Assembly (NCBI RefSeq): GCF_013046825.1
Contig: NZ_CP053187.1
Coordinates: forward strand, 2,142,001-2,206,000
DNA: 64,000 bases
Direction of reading: 5' to 3'
Origin: Turicibacter sanguinis
GTDB lineage: Bacteria > Bacillota_I > Bacilli_A > MOL361 > Turicibacteraceae
Shown here: piece after piece, positions 1 to 8,755 of the stretch
How positions within the stretch are numbered: position 1 is the first letter of the stretch
Layout of the letters: every line of letters starts with the position of its first letter
Translations under genes and position numbers: made by a program
Notes under the pieces: model-generated
Database searches by the model: none
Told to the model about the DNA's origin: nothing
The model's input: only the letters and a program-made list of their open reading frames with translations

Positions 1-864
1 AATTATGAAATTGAATCGGAAATTGTTCCATTTTTAACGACGTTAAAAGGCTTTAAATTTGGATTTAATACGCCTTTACGTGCTGAGGTTTTGTTTGTGA
101 ATACGAAAGAGTTCTTAGTTCGATGGGGAACTAAAAATGCCATTAACATGCAAAATCCAAATTTAAAGGGTGGATTACCGATTAGAAGTTTTGGAACATT
201 TACGGTGAAGGTAGATGATTATTTAGCGCTAATTGATCGTATGGCAGGTGTGAAACAACAGGTTACAGTGGATGATGTCAAGGAGCGTGTATTATCAAGA
301 CTCGATCAACTCTTAATGCGTTGGATTTCAAAAGAAGGAAAAGATTTATTTAATTTACAAGCCAATGCATATGAAATTGCTCGTGGGATTAAAATGGATT
401 TAGATATGGAACTGTTAAAGCTTGGATTAACTGTAACAGAGTTTACAATCTCAAGTTTTACTTATCCTGAAAATGTTCAAAAAATGATTGAAAAAACAGC
501 TTCATATGAAATGGTTGGCGATATGAATCAATATCAAAAAATGGCGATGTTAGATTCGATGACGCAAAATCCTGGTACTCAAATGGCGTCGATGGCGCAA
601 GCTGGAGTAGGAATGGCGATGGGAATGGAAATGATGAAGCAAATGGGTTCAATAGCCTCAACACAGGCCCAACAAGCGACTGAAAAATCAACTGAAGTGT
701 CTTGTCAAGGATGTGGGTATCATTTGCAAAAAGAGGCAAAGTTTTGTCCTGAATGTGGAATGAAAGTTTCAGAGAGCGTCAGTAAAAAATTCTGTCCTGA
801 GTGTGGAATGAAAGTAGCACAGGGAGCGAAGTTTTGTAATGAGTGTGGATTTAAATTAAATTAA
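1..864 (+). CDS. SPFH-domain protein with C-terminal zinc ribbons (5' partial)
   Basis: The frame is open from base 1, so the N-terminus lies outside the window; 287 residues are visible. The visible part looks like the second half of an SPFH/band-7 domain of the YdjI ('virion core protein') type, followed by a Met/Gln-rich linker and two zinc-ribbon units with CxxC pairs (CQGC/CPEC and CPEC/CNEC). Family members are membrane-associated scaffold-like proteins without a settled biochemical role. It ends at a bidirectional terminator shared with the convergent LtaS-like gene. The family call rests on domain layout; I am fairly sure of the zinc ribbons and less sure of the subfamily. Confidence 0.75.
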   Translation, partial: NYEIESEIVPFLTTLKGFKFGFNTPLRAEVLFVNTKEFLVRWGTKNAINMQNPNLKGGLPIRSFGTFTVKVDDYLALIDRMAGVKQQVTVDDVKERVLSRLDQLLMRWISKEGKDLFNLQANAYEIARGIKMDLDMELLKLGLTVTEFTISSFTYPENVQKMIEKTASYEMVGDMNQYQKMAMLDSMTQNPGTQMASMAQAGVGMAMGMEMMKQMGSIASTQAQQATEKSTEVSCQGCGYHLQKEAKFCPECGMKVSESVSKKFCPECGMKVAQGAKFCNECGFKLN

Positions 865-898
865 AAAAGACTGAGCATTGATGCTCAGTCTTTTTTTA
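865..898. terminator. Bidirectional intrinsic terminator
   Basis: The stem is GACTGAGCAT / ATGCTCAGTC with a two-base loop, flanked by A-run and T-run, so it can end transcripts from both directions. It serves the SPFH gene and the convergent LtaS-like gene, whose stop codon lies in the T-run. Confidence 0.9.
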
Positions 899-3106
899 TT
901 GAACGTCTTCAGTTGTGGTATCCGTTGGTTGTGTTTCATCTGTTTGTTGAGGCATTAAGATTGATTCAATCGAAATACCATCTAATTGAAGGTTGTTAAT
1001 ATCATATCCAAGTACCTCAAGAGCAGCCTGAACACCAGCAGAATATCCTTCTGTATATCCTTGTTCAAAGTGTTCAGATTGTTCTTCTTCTAATCCGATT
1101 TTGAATTTTTCAGAAGTACTTAAAACATGGTTTGTAACTGTTACTTGTTGAATATAGAATGATTCTGATTCATCCATTGTATAGTTTGGAACAATTAATG
1201 TTTCAGGATCAACATAAGTCGTATCATAAGCAGTTTTATTGATTCGAACACGGCTATAGTCTGTAAAGTTTTGACCTTGAACAATTAAGTTTCCTTCTTC
1301 ATCATTATAGACGTTTGTAATGATAATATCTTTAACTCCCATTTGCATTTTTGTGGGTTCAAATGGGTTAATACCATCATAAATGTATTGGTCTCCATAA
1401 AGCATATCATACTGTAATAACTTTAGATTATCTTGGTAGTCTTCACTATCTTGGAATTGTTGATGATAGTTAACAAGTGTTCCTGTATGGATGTCTAATT
1501 GGTTTAAAACGTGAGCCCCTAATTGGTAGGCCTCGATATCTGCATCTTCTTTTGGTAAGTTGAAGTTGTTCCAAATGACATATTCTGTTTGGAAGATGTC
1601 TCCATTTGATAACTCTTCATCCGTAATATCAAGCGTTGGTAAGTGATCGCCATACATCACAAGGACGGTATCTTCAGGAATCATCGATAGGGCATTGATT
1701 AACTCTCCAATGAATTGGTCCATTTCATGAATTTCGTTGACAAAGTATTCAAATGACGTTAAACGAGCTGGATCATCTAAACCAGATAACGTGATGGTTG
1801 AATGATTCTCAACAGGTGTATCAGGATAATCCCCATGTCCTTGAACCGAAATCGTATAAATATAATCTTGATTTTCAGTGGCATTTAAGGCATCTACGAT
1901 GGATTGTGTTAAGTATTTATCTTTTGCCCAACCAAGTGGTGTTGTTTCCTCAATGTTCATGTATTCAATTGACGTAAAGGTATCAAACCCTAACATTTTA
2001 AAGACTTTTTGGCGCGTATAGAACGTTCCCTTATTATTGTGAATGGCATGTGTGGTATAGCCAATTTGTTTTAAATCGTAAGGGATACTTTCAGCTGTAG
2101 TTTTACGTAAAATAGTTTTGTATGGATACTCTCCAGGTCCAAAGTATTCAAGGTTCATTCCTGAAATGGTCTCAAATTCCGTGTTTGCTGTTCCGGCTCC
2201 AATAGACGGAACACTTAAGAATCCAGATGAGAATTGTTCTTTTAATTTTCTGAAGTTAGGAACTGGATCTGATGAGAACTCAAGATCTTTCATGTAAGTT
2301 GGATCGAAGAATGATTCTAATTGTAACATGATAATGTTTGGTGCTTGTTTTTGAGTAACCTGTAAGTTGTTATCGGTACTAACCGTTAAACTTGAGTCAT
2401 CAAATTCGTTATCATTTGTATCGACATTTAAACTGTTAAAAATTTCTTTTACTTTTTCTTCATTATAAGTCAGTGGGCGTTTAATACCAGTATTTAATAA
2501 CGTATTTGAAAAACAGTATGGGAACCCATAATCTAAGTAAGCAAAGGCAATGTTACCAAAGTATGTTGCAATAACTTCTGATTTAATTGCACTCGTTGTG
2601 ATGAAAGTAAACGTAGCAATTCCAATGGCAAAGATTGATAAATTCTTTTTGTAGTTTACTTTTTCTTTTGATTTAGGTGCGAAGAAGAAAGTCACGATAA
2701 TCCCTATAACGGCAAGGGCGATTCCAACAACGATTAATCCCATTTGGAATTTTGTAAAATATTTTTGTAAAATATCAAACGTCGAAGAAATTAATTTTAA
2801 TTCATTTGCCGTAAAAGGTGTCACACGATTATTTAACACAATCCCGTTTGTAATTCCACCCGCTAACCAAATGATAGAAATTAAAGCGAATAAGGCAATT
2901 TTACGACGTACTAAAAGAACGAGCGATAAGGTTAATAAGATAATGGCCGAGTTGTATGCAAATACAACAGGTGATTCTATTAGATAATGAAAGGCCGCAC
3001 CCACAGAATGGCGACTAAATGACTCAATTAAAAAGTTTAAAACAAATGATGAGATGATACATATAAAATAGAAATTATAAAAATACTTCTTCATGAATTC
3101 TTTCAT
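896..3106 (-). CDS. LTA synthase family sulfatase-fold protein
   Basis: A 736-residue polytopic protein with about five N-terminal membrane segments (roughly residues 10-185) and an extracellular sulfatase/alkaline-phosphatase-fold domain (about 255-600). The motif GAGTANTEFE carries the expected catalytic threonine (about residue 306); LQLESF and YGDHLPT match metal-binding motifs. LtaS-family enzymes transfer glycerol-phosphate from phosphatidylglycerol to build lipoteichoic acid. The region after about residue 610 looks like an extra beta-sandwich of IPT/TIG type and then an acidic tail, which the usual LtaS of about 650 residues lacks. The start has GGGGG seven bases upstream. Polymer specificity cannot be told from sequence; other family members are LTA primases or phosphoethanolamine transferases. 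Confidence 0.85.
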   Translation of the reverse strand: MKEFMKKYFYNFYFICIISSFVLNFLIESFSRHSVGAAFHYLIESPVVFAYNSAIILLTLSLVLLVRRKIALFALISIIWLAGGITNGIVLNNRVTPFTANELKLISSTFDILQKYFTKFQMGLIVVGIALAVIGIIVTFFFAPKSKEKVNYKKNLSIFAIGIATFTFITTSAIKSEVIATYFGNIAFAYLDYGFPYCFSNTLLNTGIKRPLTYNEEKVKEIFNSLNVDTNDNEFDDSSLTVSTDNNLQVTQKQAPNIIMLQLESFFDPTYMKDLEFSSDPVPNFRKLKEQFSSGFLSVPSIGAGTANTEFETISGMNLEYFGPGEYPYKTILRKTTAESIPYDLKQIGYTTHAIHNNKGTFYTRQKVFKMLGFDTFTSIEYMNIEETTPLGWAKDKYLTQSIVDALNATENQDYIYTISVQGHGDYPDTPVENHSTITLSGLDDPARLTSFEYFVNEIHEMDQFIGELINALSMIPEDTVLVMYGDHLPTLDITDEELSNGDIFQTEYVIWNNFNLPKEDADIEAYQLGAHVLNQLDIHTGTLVNYHQQFQDSEDYQDNLKLLQYDMLYGDQYIYDGINPFEPTKMQMGVKDIIITNVYNDEEGNLIVQGQNFTDYSRVRINKTAYDTTYVDPETLIVPNYTMDESESFYIQQVTVTNHVLSTSEKFKIGLEEEQSEHFEQGYTEGYSAGVQAALEVLGYDINNLQLDGISIESILMPQQTDETQPTDTTTEDVQ

Positions 3107-3801
3107 TTGAAACCCCCATAAATTAATAATCTTTATGAAACAAATTTCAAAAAGATGTGAAATTAAGATAAATTTTCCATTTAATTTTGGCTATAGATAG
3201 CCTAAATGACATTTTAACAATGGCTTCCTATAAAATCAAATAGAAAATTTTAGGAAATGGTAGAACACAAATATATATTATACATAAAAAGTAAAATATT
3301 TCATTATTGCTTTTAATTATTGAAAAATATTTAGATTGTTCTTTAAGTTATTCTGAAAAACATAAAAATTGTAAACGTTTTGTTAAGGAAAGGTTAAGTT
3401 TTTGTTGAATATTTGTCGTTTTTTGTAAATAAAATGAGTGAAAAGGAATTTAGATTAAGAAACCAAATAGATTCCTTTTCACAGAATGAAGAGGAGGTAA
3501 AGTAGGGAGAAAATCGATTTGTATAATTAAGTGAAGGAAATCTTTAGATTCCATAAGTCGATATAGATTCAAATCATCAAAGATTTTTAACATTTTAATA
3601 GACAGCTTTACTGGGGTTAATAGTCTATTCTCTTCAAAAATGGAACTCGACCAAAAGCTACAAAAGAATATAAAAAACGAAGAGCCAAACATAATGAGGG
3701 AATGAAGAAAGAAAGACATATATAAGGATATTATTTTTATCAGGAATAAAATTTTGTAAAAACACGAGTTTGTTAAATAATGGATATGGTTTTTGCCATA
3801 A
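3107..3801. other. Gene-poor intergenic region with a 12-bp inverted repeat
   Basis: About 700 AT-rich bases between the LtaS-like gene and sspI. An 89-codon open frame on the minus strand (3450-3719) has no ribosome binding site and low-complexity composition, so I do not call it. The only clear structure is a perfect 12-bp inverted repeat, GTGAAAAGGAAT at 3438-3449 and its complement at 3471-3482, without a T-run. The part near 3107 must hold the ltaS-like promoter on the minus strand, but no convincing -35/-10 pair was found. Confidence 0.5.
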
Positions 3802-3833
3802 TAAAAAGTAGAGCGAGAGTTGCTCTACTTTTT
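3802..3833 (-). terminator. Terminator of sspI
   Basis: Stem AAAAAGTAGAGC / GCTCTACTTTTT with a seven-base loop just downstream of the minus-strand sspI stop. A- and T-rich flanks would allow bidirectional use. Confidence 0.85.
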
Positions 3834-3850
3834 AATTCGAAAGCATACAA

Positions 3851-4069
3851 TTAAATTGCTTTTGGACGTAAACATTCTGTGATACGAGAAACTAATTTTT
3901 CTTTTTCGTTATCATTACTTCCGTTCCATAAAATTTCAAACATAACTCCAAGTCCTGGAAGTGTTTTTTCTTCTCCAGATTCAATAGCATCCATGATTGT
4001 TTCACGAATTTCATCGTAATTAGAATCATCAAGGTTTGCAATAACAGCTTTTCTTAAGTCAAAGTTCAT
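3851..4069 (-). CDS. sspI: Small acid-soluble spore protein SspI
   Basis: A 72-residue protein matching the SspI family throughout: LRKAVIANL near the N-terminus, then DAIESGEEKTLPGLGVMFE, then a C-terminal helix ending RPKAI. SspI is a minor protein of the dormant spore core, made in the forespore under sigma-G. I chose the ATG at 4069 because AGGTG sits six bases upstream; the longer frame would begin with a GTG inside that ribosome binding site. A sigma-G-like promoter precedes it. This is the best marker in the window that the organism sporulates. Confidence 0.93.
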   Translation of the reverse strand: MNFDLRKAVIANLDDSNYDEIRETIMDAIESGEEKTLPGLGVMFEILWNGSNDNEKEKLVSRITECLRPKAI

Positions 4070-4101
4070 AATAATCACCTCGTAAATAGTTCTTTCGGCT
4101 A

Positions 4102-4130
4102 TATTATTTCACATTCTAAAAAACTTATAC
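4102..4130 (-). promoter_or_regulatory. Candidate sigma-G promoter of sspI
   Basis: On the minus strand GTATA (4126-4130) and AATAATA (4102-4108) are 17 bases apart, fitting the sigma-G pattern GNATR / CATNNTA with one mismatch. It lies between sspI and the upstream carbonic anhydrase gene. The regulon is known from Bacillus; the site is inferred from pattern only. Confidence 0.4.
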
Positions 4131-4132
4131 CC

Positions 4133-4639
4133 TTACTTTTGGGATTGATATTCTTTAGAAAGTTCAACATATAGGAGGGCATTTTCAATATTGCACTTGA
4201 GTTCTGATTCGGTTAAAGGACGAATGATTTTCATTGGGTTACCGAGGGCGAGGTGATTAGCTGGTACTTTCTTATTAGGTGGTACCACGCAACCGGCACC
4301 AACCATGGCGCCCGTTTCAATGATGGCTCCATCTAATATAATAGCTCCCATGCCAATTAAAACATCATCCTCTATTGTACAGCCATGTAAAATAGCACCG
4401 TGACCAATCGTAACACGATTTTTTATGAGGGTTGGGTGTTCTTTAGTGACATGGATGCAGACAGCTTCTTGAAGGTTTGTTTGTTCACCCACGCAAATGG
4501 TATTTAAATCAGCGCGCAGGACGGCGTTATACCAGACACTCGATTCTTTTGACAAGATTACTTTTCCAATAAGGGTGGCATTATGTGCGATAAATGCAGT
4601 GGAATCAATTTGTGGAAGATTATTCTGGTAAGAAATCAT
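4133..4639 (-). CDS. Gamma-carbonic anhydrase family hexapeptide-repeat protein
   Basis: A 168-residue left-handed beta-helix protein of the YrdA/PaaY/YtoA group. Hexapeptide repeats run from about residue 15 to 135 (for example IGKVIL, IGHGAILHGCTI, IGMGAII). Histidines in IGHGAILHGC and HVTKEH are in the right places for the metal site of this fold. Members bind zinc or iron and some have carbonic anhydrase activity; many have no tested function. It lies upstream of sspI on the same strand, separated by a possible sspI promoter. The start has AGGAAA ahead of ATG. Confidence 0.85.
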   Translation of the reverse strand: MISYQNNLPQIDSTAFIAHNATLIGKVILSKESSVWYNAVLRADLNTICVGEQTNLQEAVCIHVTKEHPTLIKNRVTIGHGAILHGCTIEDDVLIGMGAIILDGAIIETGAMVGAGCVVPPNKKVPANHLALGNPMKIIRPLTESELKCNIENALLYVELSKEYQSQK

Positions 4640-4772
4640 TTTATTGTTTCCTTTCTTTAAGAGGTTTTGTAACTTTTTAAATTTGTTTGGAAAGTTTCAG
4701 GAGTTATAGTAAAATAATAAGGTATGACATTAAAAAACGAAAGAGTTTTGATGTAGAAAGTAGGTCGAAGAT

Positions 4773-6419
4773 ATGGGGAATCGCTTTTTAAAGGGTGCGA
4801 TGGTTTTAAGTATTAGTATGTTTTTGACTAAATTCTTAGGTATCCTTTATGTTATTCCATTCCAACAGTTAGTTGGAGAATCAGGTATGGCGTTATACCA
4901 ATATGCCTATATACCTTATTCTTTATTCATAAGTTTATCTACCCTCGGAATTCCTGTTGGAATTGCTAAATTCGTATCTAAGTATAATGCAGCGGGTGAG
5001 TATGATACAGCTCGTAAAATGTTTAGGTATGGTATTTATTTTATGATTGGTCTAGGATGTGTTGGTTTCTTACTGCTTTATAATATAGCTCCGTTTTATG
5101 CACAGCATGTTTTGGCAGGAGAGAGTAAGCTAACCAATTCGGTCGAAGATGTCACGATGGTGATTCAAACGATAAGTTTTGCTTTGTTAATTATTCCAGT
5201 AATGGCGATCTTTAGAGGTTTCTTTCAAGGAAATCAAAATATGATTCCCACTTCAGTTTCACAATTTTTAGAACAGGTTGTTCGAATTGTTTTTATTTTA
5301 GCGGGTTCTTACTTTATTATTAATATTAAAGGTGGAACAACTGAAGAAGCGGTTGCTTTTTCCGTGTTTTCTGCTTTTTTAGCTGGCGTTATCGCTTTTG
5401 GGACACTGTACTATTATTGGCTGAAAAATGTAAAAGGGTTCAACCGTTTATTAAAACAGTCTGTTCCGCATGAAGAGCGAGATTATACGAAGTTGTTTAC
5501 GGAATTAATCTCATATGCAATCCCATTTGCTATTTTAGGGTTAACAACTAGTTTATTACAAATGGTAGATCAATCAACATTTAATGAATATATGCTTAAA
5601 GGTGGTTTCCCGACAGAAAAGGTAGAGGTAGCCTTTGGAATGTATGGTGGAAGCTTATATAAAATTATTATGATTCCAGTTTCATTTGCTATCGCATTTG
5701 GGCAGCCATTAATTCCAGAGTTAACACACTATTTAACCTCTGGAAATATGAAACAAGTTCGTAAAAATTTAATGCTTGCGATTCAGTTGACATGTTTTAT
5801 TACAGTTCCAGCTGTTGTTGGGATGTCTTTATTAGCTAAGCCTATTTATATTTTATTCTTTAACTCAAGTACACCGGGATATAATGAAATGGGAGGACAA
5901 ATTTTCTTACTTGGATCATTACTCGGATTATTTATGGCACTTTATAGTATTGTCACTGCCATTTTACAAGGAATAGGTGGGCAATGGTATGGAATTGCTT
6001 TCTTGGTTGTGGGATTACTTATTAAGTATGTTGGAAATGTCATTTTAATCCCGATGTTCTATGCAGACGGTGCGACTTTATCAACCATGCTGGCTTATAC
6101 GTTCTGTATTGGTTGTAGTTTATATGTCATTAAACGTAAGACAGGATTTAAGTTGACAGCACTGGCTCGTCGCTTAGTTGCGATTTTTGTGTTTGTGTTT
6201 GCGATGGGGATCGTTGTATCTTTAGTGAAGTTAATTTTAAATCAAATCCTTCCATATCAAGAACGATATGTTTTTTCGATTTTATATGTTGCCATTACAG
6301 GTGTTATAGGAGCAGGCGTGTACTTCGCCTTAGCATGGTATTTTGATTTACTGACGAATCTATTTGGAACGAAATTTTCACTTGAATCATTGAAAAGACG
6401 CATATCTAAGAAAAAATAA
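4773..6419 (+). CDS. MurJ/SpoVB-like lipid flippase (MOP superfamily)
   Basis: A 548-residue polytopic membrane protein with about 14 membrane segments and the N-terminal pattern of the polysaccharide biosynthesis/SpoVB branch of the MOP (MATE-like) superfamily. The B. subtilis counterpart YtgP (MurJ) sits next to an RsuA-family gene, and a pseudouridine synthase follows here at 7976, supporting a MurJ-type role in moving lipid II across the membrane. A SpoVB role in spore cortex synthesis cannot be excluded from sequence alone. The ATG is preceded by GTAGG. A small membrane-anchored protein follows after a short gap, probably in the same transcript. Confidence 0.82.
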   Translation: MGNRFLKGAMVLSISMFLTKFLGILYVIPFQQLVGESGMALYQYAYIPYSLFISLSTLGIPVGIAKFVSKYNAAGEYDTARKMFRYGIYFMIGLGCVGFLLLYNIAPFYAQHVLAGESKLTNSVEDVTMVIQTISFALLIIPVMAIFRGFFQGNQNMIPTSVSQFLEQVVRIVFILAGSYFIINIKGGTTEEAVAFSVFSAFLAGVIAFGTLYYYWLKNVKGFNRLLKQSVPHEERDYTKLFTELISYAIPFAILGLTTSLLQMVDQSTFNEYMLKGGFPTEKVEVAFGMYGGSLYKIIMIPVSFAIAFGQPLIPELTHYLTSGNMKQVRKNLMLAIQLTCFITVPAVVGMSLLAKPIYILFFNSSTPGYNEMGGQIFLLGSLLGLFMALYSIVTAILQGIGGQWYGIAFLVVGLLIKYVGNVILIPMFYADGATLSTMLAYTFCIGCSLYVIKRKTGFKLTALARRLVAIFVFVFAMGIVVSLVKLILNQILPYQERYVFSILYVAITGVIGAGVYFALAWYFDLLTNLFGTKFSLESLKRRISKKK

Positions 6420-6462
6420 GGAATAATGTAGATATATTCTCAACTTGATGAGGGTGAATCGG

Positions 6463-6861
6463 ATGAAAAGAGCAATTCTATTTTTTGTATTAGGGTTTGT
6501 TGTTGCTTTTTATGTCATGATGAATGGTAGTGGCTCTTCATCACATCCTATGAGTCAATCTCAAGAGGAACGGGTATCTCATGTCGTAAATGCTTTAAGC
6601 GAGTTTAGTAGTGATGTGAAAACATGGTTGTCAGGATTTAAAAATCATGAAAATCCCAAAGAGGAGTCAACGATGAGTACGTCCCTTACTGTTGATTATG
6701 ATGCGGCTTTGAAAATTGTATCCGAAATGATTGAAGATATTGGATCACTTTTAACCGATGATCAAAAAGCAGCATTAGAGCAAGAAGTCAATCAACTATA
6801 CCGTCAAAATTTATTGAAAGAGTATGGTGATTCAACTGAAAATCCTATCTATCGTGAATAA
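6463..6861 (+). CDS. Small membrane-anchored extracytoplasmic protein, unknown
   Basis: A 132-residue protein with one N-terminal membrane segment (about residues 3-22) followed by a hydrophilic domain with two predicted helical parts. I recognise no family. I prefer the ATG at 6463, which has GAGGGTG six bases upstream, over the earlier in-frame TTG/ATG at 6445/6448 that overlap this site. It probably shares a transcript with the flippase gene and ends at a bidirectional terminator. Its place between murJ and the pseudouridine synthase is an insertion relative to the Bacillus order. Confidence 0.65.
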   Translation: MKRAILFFVLGFVVAFYVMMNGSGSSSHPMSQSQEERVSHVVNALSEFSSDVKTWLSGFKNHENPKEESTMSTSLTVDYDAALKIVSEMIEDIGSLLTDDQKAALEQEVNQLYRQNLLKEYGDSTENPIYRE

Positions 6862-6896
6862 AAAAAAGGCTGTATCTTAATGGATACAGCCTTTTT
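6861..6896. terminator. Bidirectional terminator
   Basis: Stem AAAGGCTGTATC / GATACAGCCTTT with A-run before and T-run after, shared by the small membrane protein gene and the convergent N/Q/P-rich repeat gene. Confidence 0.9.
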
Positions 6897-7866
6897 AAAT
6901 GGTGTTATCGGGTCTAAAACCTAGATAACTTTCTACTTTACGAAGACGAATATTAATATTATCGACACGGTTATAAATTTCATCAACTTCATCACGATAA
7001 TCGTCTAGTGGTTCGTAACTTTGAATAGGTGTTTGAGATTGAGATTGATAATAATTTTGGGCAGGTGCTTGAGGTTGAGGTTGGTTATAGTTTTGGGCAG
7101 GTGTTTGAGGTTGAGGTTGGTTATAGTTTTGGGCAGGTGTTTGAGGTTGAGGTTGGTTATAGTTTTGGGCAGGTGCTTGAGGTTGAGGTTGACTAGTGGC
7201 AGGACGTAAGTTTAGTGTGGATGGTTCGTGACCTAATTCGTCAAGTGTGGGTTGAATGAGAGAGGTGAGTTCATTATATTTCCCAGGAAATGAGTTGCTA
7301 CTTCTATCAATTTGAGATTCGTTGCTTGAAAATGTATTTTGAGTTGGGTTATTAAAAGATTGATTATTTAGGAACGGATTTTGAGGTTGGCTGTTAAAGG
7401 ATTGATTGCCGGGAAACATGTTTTGAGGTTGATTGTTAAAGGATTGATTGCCGGGAAACATGTTTTGAGGTTGATTGTTAAAGGATTGATTGCCGGGAAA
7501 CATGTTTTGAGGTTGATTGTTAAAGGATTGATTGCCGGGAAACATATTTTGAGGTTGATTGTTGAAGGATTGATTGCCGGCGAACATGTTTTGAGGTTGG
7601 TTATTAAAGGATTGACTGCTAGGGAACATATTTTGAGATTGAGTATTAAAGGGCATTTGATTAGGTTGGAAATTGTTAAATTGAGGTTGGTTACCCATTC
7701 CTCCAAATCCTTGAGAACCTGGAAGCCCTGGTCCTAAATTATTAGGGAATTGCATTCTATTCACTCCTTGGGGTGGTGTTTTAGGGCTATTTAAAAATTG
7801 ATTGAGATAAAATTGTTCCATTTCTTCAATAGGTGATTGAGCATTTTTTTTATTTTTACCAAACAT
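6895..7866 (-). CDS. N/Q/P-rich tandem-repeat protein with C-terminal coiled coil
   Basis: A 323-residue protein of unknown function. After a short polar N-terminus (1-30) and a Gly/Pro-rich stretch come eight copies of a 14-residue unit related to SFNNQPQNMFPGNQ (residues 72-183), a linker, five copies of a 12-residue unit related to QPQPQTPAQNYN (226-285), and a C-terminal 35-residue segment with heptad-like spacing (about 288-312) ending YLGFRP. There is no signal peptide, membrane segment or cysteine. The ATG has GAAAGGAGGG upstream. In a spore former, a spore-coat or other self-assembling surface role is a natural guess, but nothing here proves it. Confidence 0.7.
   Translation of the reverse strand: MFGKNKKNAQSPIEEMEQFYLNQFLNSPKTPPQGVNRMQFPNNLGPGLPGSQGFGGMGNQPQFNNFQPNQMPFNTQSQNMFPSSQSFNNQPQNMFAGNQSFNNQPQNMFPGNQSFNNQPQNMFPGNQSFNNQPQNMFPGNQSFNNQPQNMFPGNQSFNSQPQNPFLNNQSFNNPTQNTFSSNESQIDRSSNSFPGKYNELTSLIQPTLDELGHEPSTLNLRPATSQPQPQAPAQNYNQPQPQTPAQNYNQPQPQTPAQNYNQPQPQAPAQNYYQSQSQTPIQSYEPLDDYRDEVDEIYNRVDNINIRLRKVESYLGFRPDNTI
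7012..7191 (-). repeat. Five 36-bp in-frame repeats
   Basis: Five tandem 36-bp units encode the 12-residue motif QPQPQ(A/T)PAQNYN, the last copy being the most divergent. The central units are nearly identical in DNA, which makes copy number prone to change by slippage or recombination. Confidence 0.9.
7318..7653 (-). repeat. Eight 42-bp in-frame repeats
   Basis: Eight tandem 42-bp units encode the 14-residue motif SFNNQPQNMFPGNQ. Four central copies encode identical peptides and differ in few or no bases; the outer copies are diverged (AGNQ, LNNQ, SSNE variants), the usual gradient of an array that expands in the middle. Confidence 0.92.
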
Positions 7867-7975
7867 GGGCGAAGCCCTCCTTTCTACAGGTACTATATAC
7901 TATGATTTGAAAAGTAAATGTGTTATGATAATTTGGGTAAAAACCGTTTAATTATTAAAGTTGGAGGATATAACA

Positions 7976-8710
7976 TTGCGTTTAGATAAATTATTGGCTC
8001 ATACAGGATATGGAACACGTACTGAAGTAAAGAAATTATTAAAATCAAAAGAAGTTAAAGTTGATGGTGTCGTGGTTAAAGATGCAAAAGTTAAAGTCGA
8101 CTTATCAAAACAGTGTGTGACGGTGTTTGATGAAGTCGTGGAATATCGTGAGTTTGTTTATTTAATGATGAATAAGCCACAAGATTGTTTGAGTGCAACT
8201 CGTGATCAGAGATATCGCACAGTCATTGATTTGTTAGACGATTATTATTTAATGTTTGATGTAGCACCTGCAGGACGCCTTGACCGTGATACTGAGGGAT
8301 TAGTGTTGTTAACGAATGATGGGAAGTTGGCCCATGAAATTATTTCTCCGAAAAAAGATGTTTATAAACGATATGTTGCACATGTCACAGGCGAGTTGAC
8401 AGATGAAAAACTAAACCAACTAGAAACAGGTGTTGAAATTTTAGATGGAACAGGTGAGGTGTTCTCAACTAAACCCGCCAAAGTGAAAATTTTGCAAAAA
8501 AATGATGAATGGACTGAAGTAGAAATTTGTATCACAGAAGGGAAATTCCATCAAGTTAAGCGTATGTTTGCAAGTGTTGGCGGGAAAGTTATTTATTTAA
8601 AACGATTAGCTATTGGTGGGTTAGAGTTAGATGAATCACTTGAACTAGGTGAATATCGTGAGTTGACAGATGAAGAGTTAGCCCTTTTAACTTTTGCACA
8701 CCAAGAGTAA
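7976..8710 (+). CDS. RsuA/RluB-family rRNA pseudouridine synthase
   Basis: A 244-residue protein with an N-terminal S4 RNA-binding domain (about residues 1-45) and a pseudouridine synthase domain containing PAGRLDRDTEGLVLLTNDG, where the Asp of the RLD motif is catalytic. These enzymes isomerise uridine in 16S or 23S rRNA; the exact target cannot be read from sequence. The start is the TTG at 7976: GGAGG lies eight bases upstream at 7963-7967, whereas the longer frame starts inside that site. It corresponds in position to B. subtilis ytzG next to ytgP. The PHP gene follows after 45 bases with no terminator between. Confidence 0.88.
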   Translation: MRLDKLLAHTGYGTRTEVKKLLKSKEVKVDGVVVKDAKVKVDLSKQCVTVFDEVVEYREFVYLMMNKPQDCLSATRDQRYRTVIDLLDDYYLMFDVAPAGRLDRDTEGLVLLTNDGKLAHEIISPKKDVYKRYVAHVTGELTDEKLNQLETGVEILDGTGEVFSTKPAKVKILQKNDEWTEVEICITEGKFHQVKRMFASVGGKVIYLKRLAIGGLELDESLELGEYRELTDEELALLTFAHQE

Positions 8711-8755
8711 TAGTTGTTGAAAAGATTAAATTAATCAACTGAAGAGGTGGAAATA

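Noticed and set aside
3450-3719. 89-codon minus-strand open frame
   Set aside because: No ribosome binding site, Phe/Ser/Leu-rich low-complexity composition and no family likeness.
4270-4300. GGTGGTACCACGC, similar to the T-box signature AGGGTGGNACCGCG
   Set aside because: It lies inside the coding part of the gamma-carbonic anhydrase gene on the opposite strand, with no specifier loop, terminator or target gene downstream.
7021-7209. Arg/Leu-rich plus-strand open frame over the repeat region
   Set aside because: It is the complement of the 36-bp repeat array of the real minus-strand gene.
7318-7653. Evenly spaced direct repeats resembling a CRISPR array
   Set aside because: The units are contiguous, without spacers, and lie in frame inside a coding sequence with a ribosome binding site.
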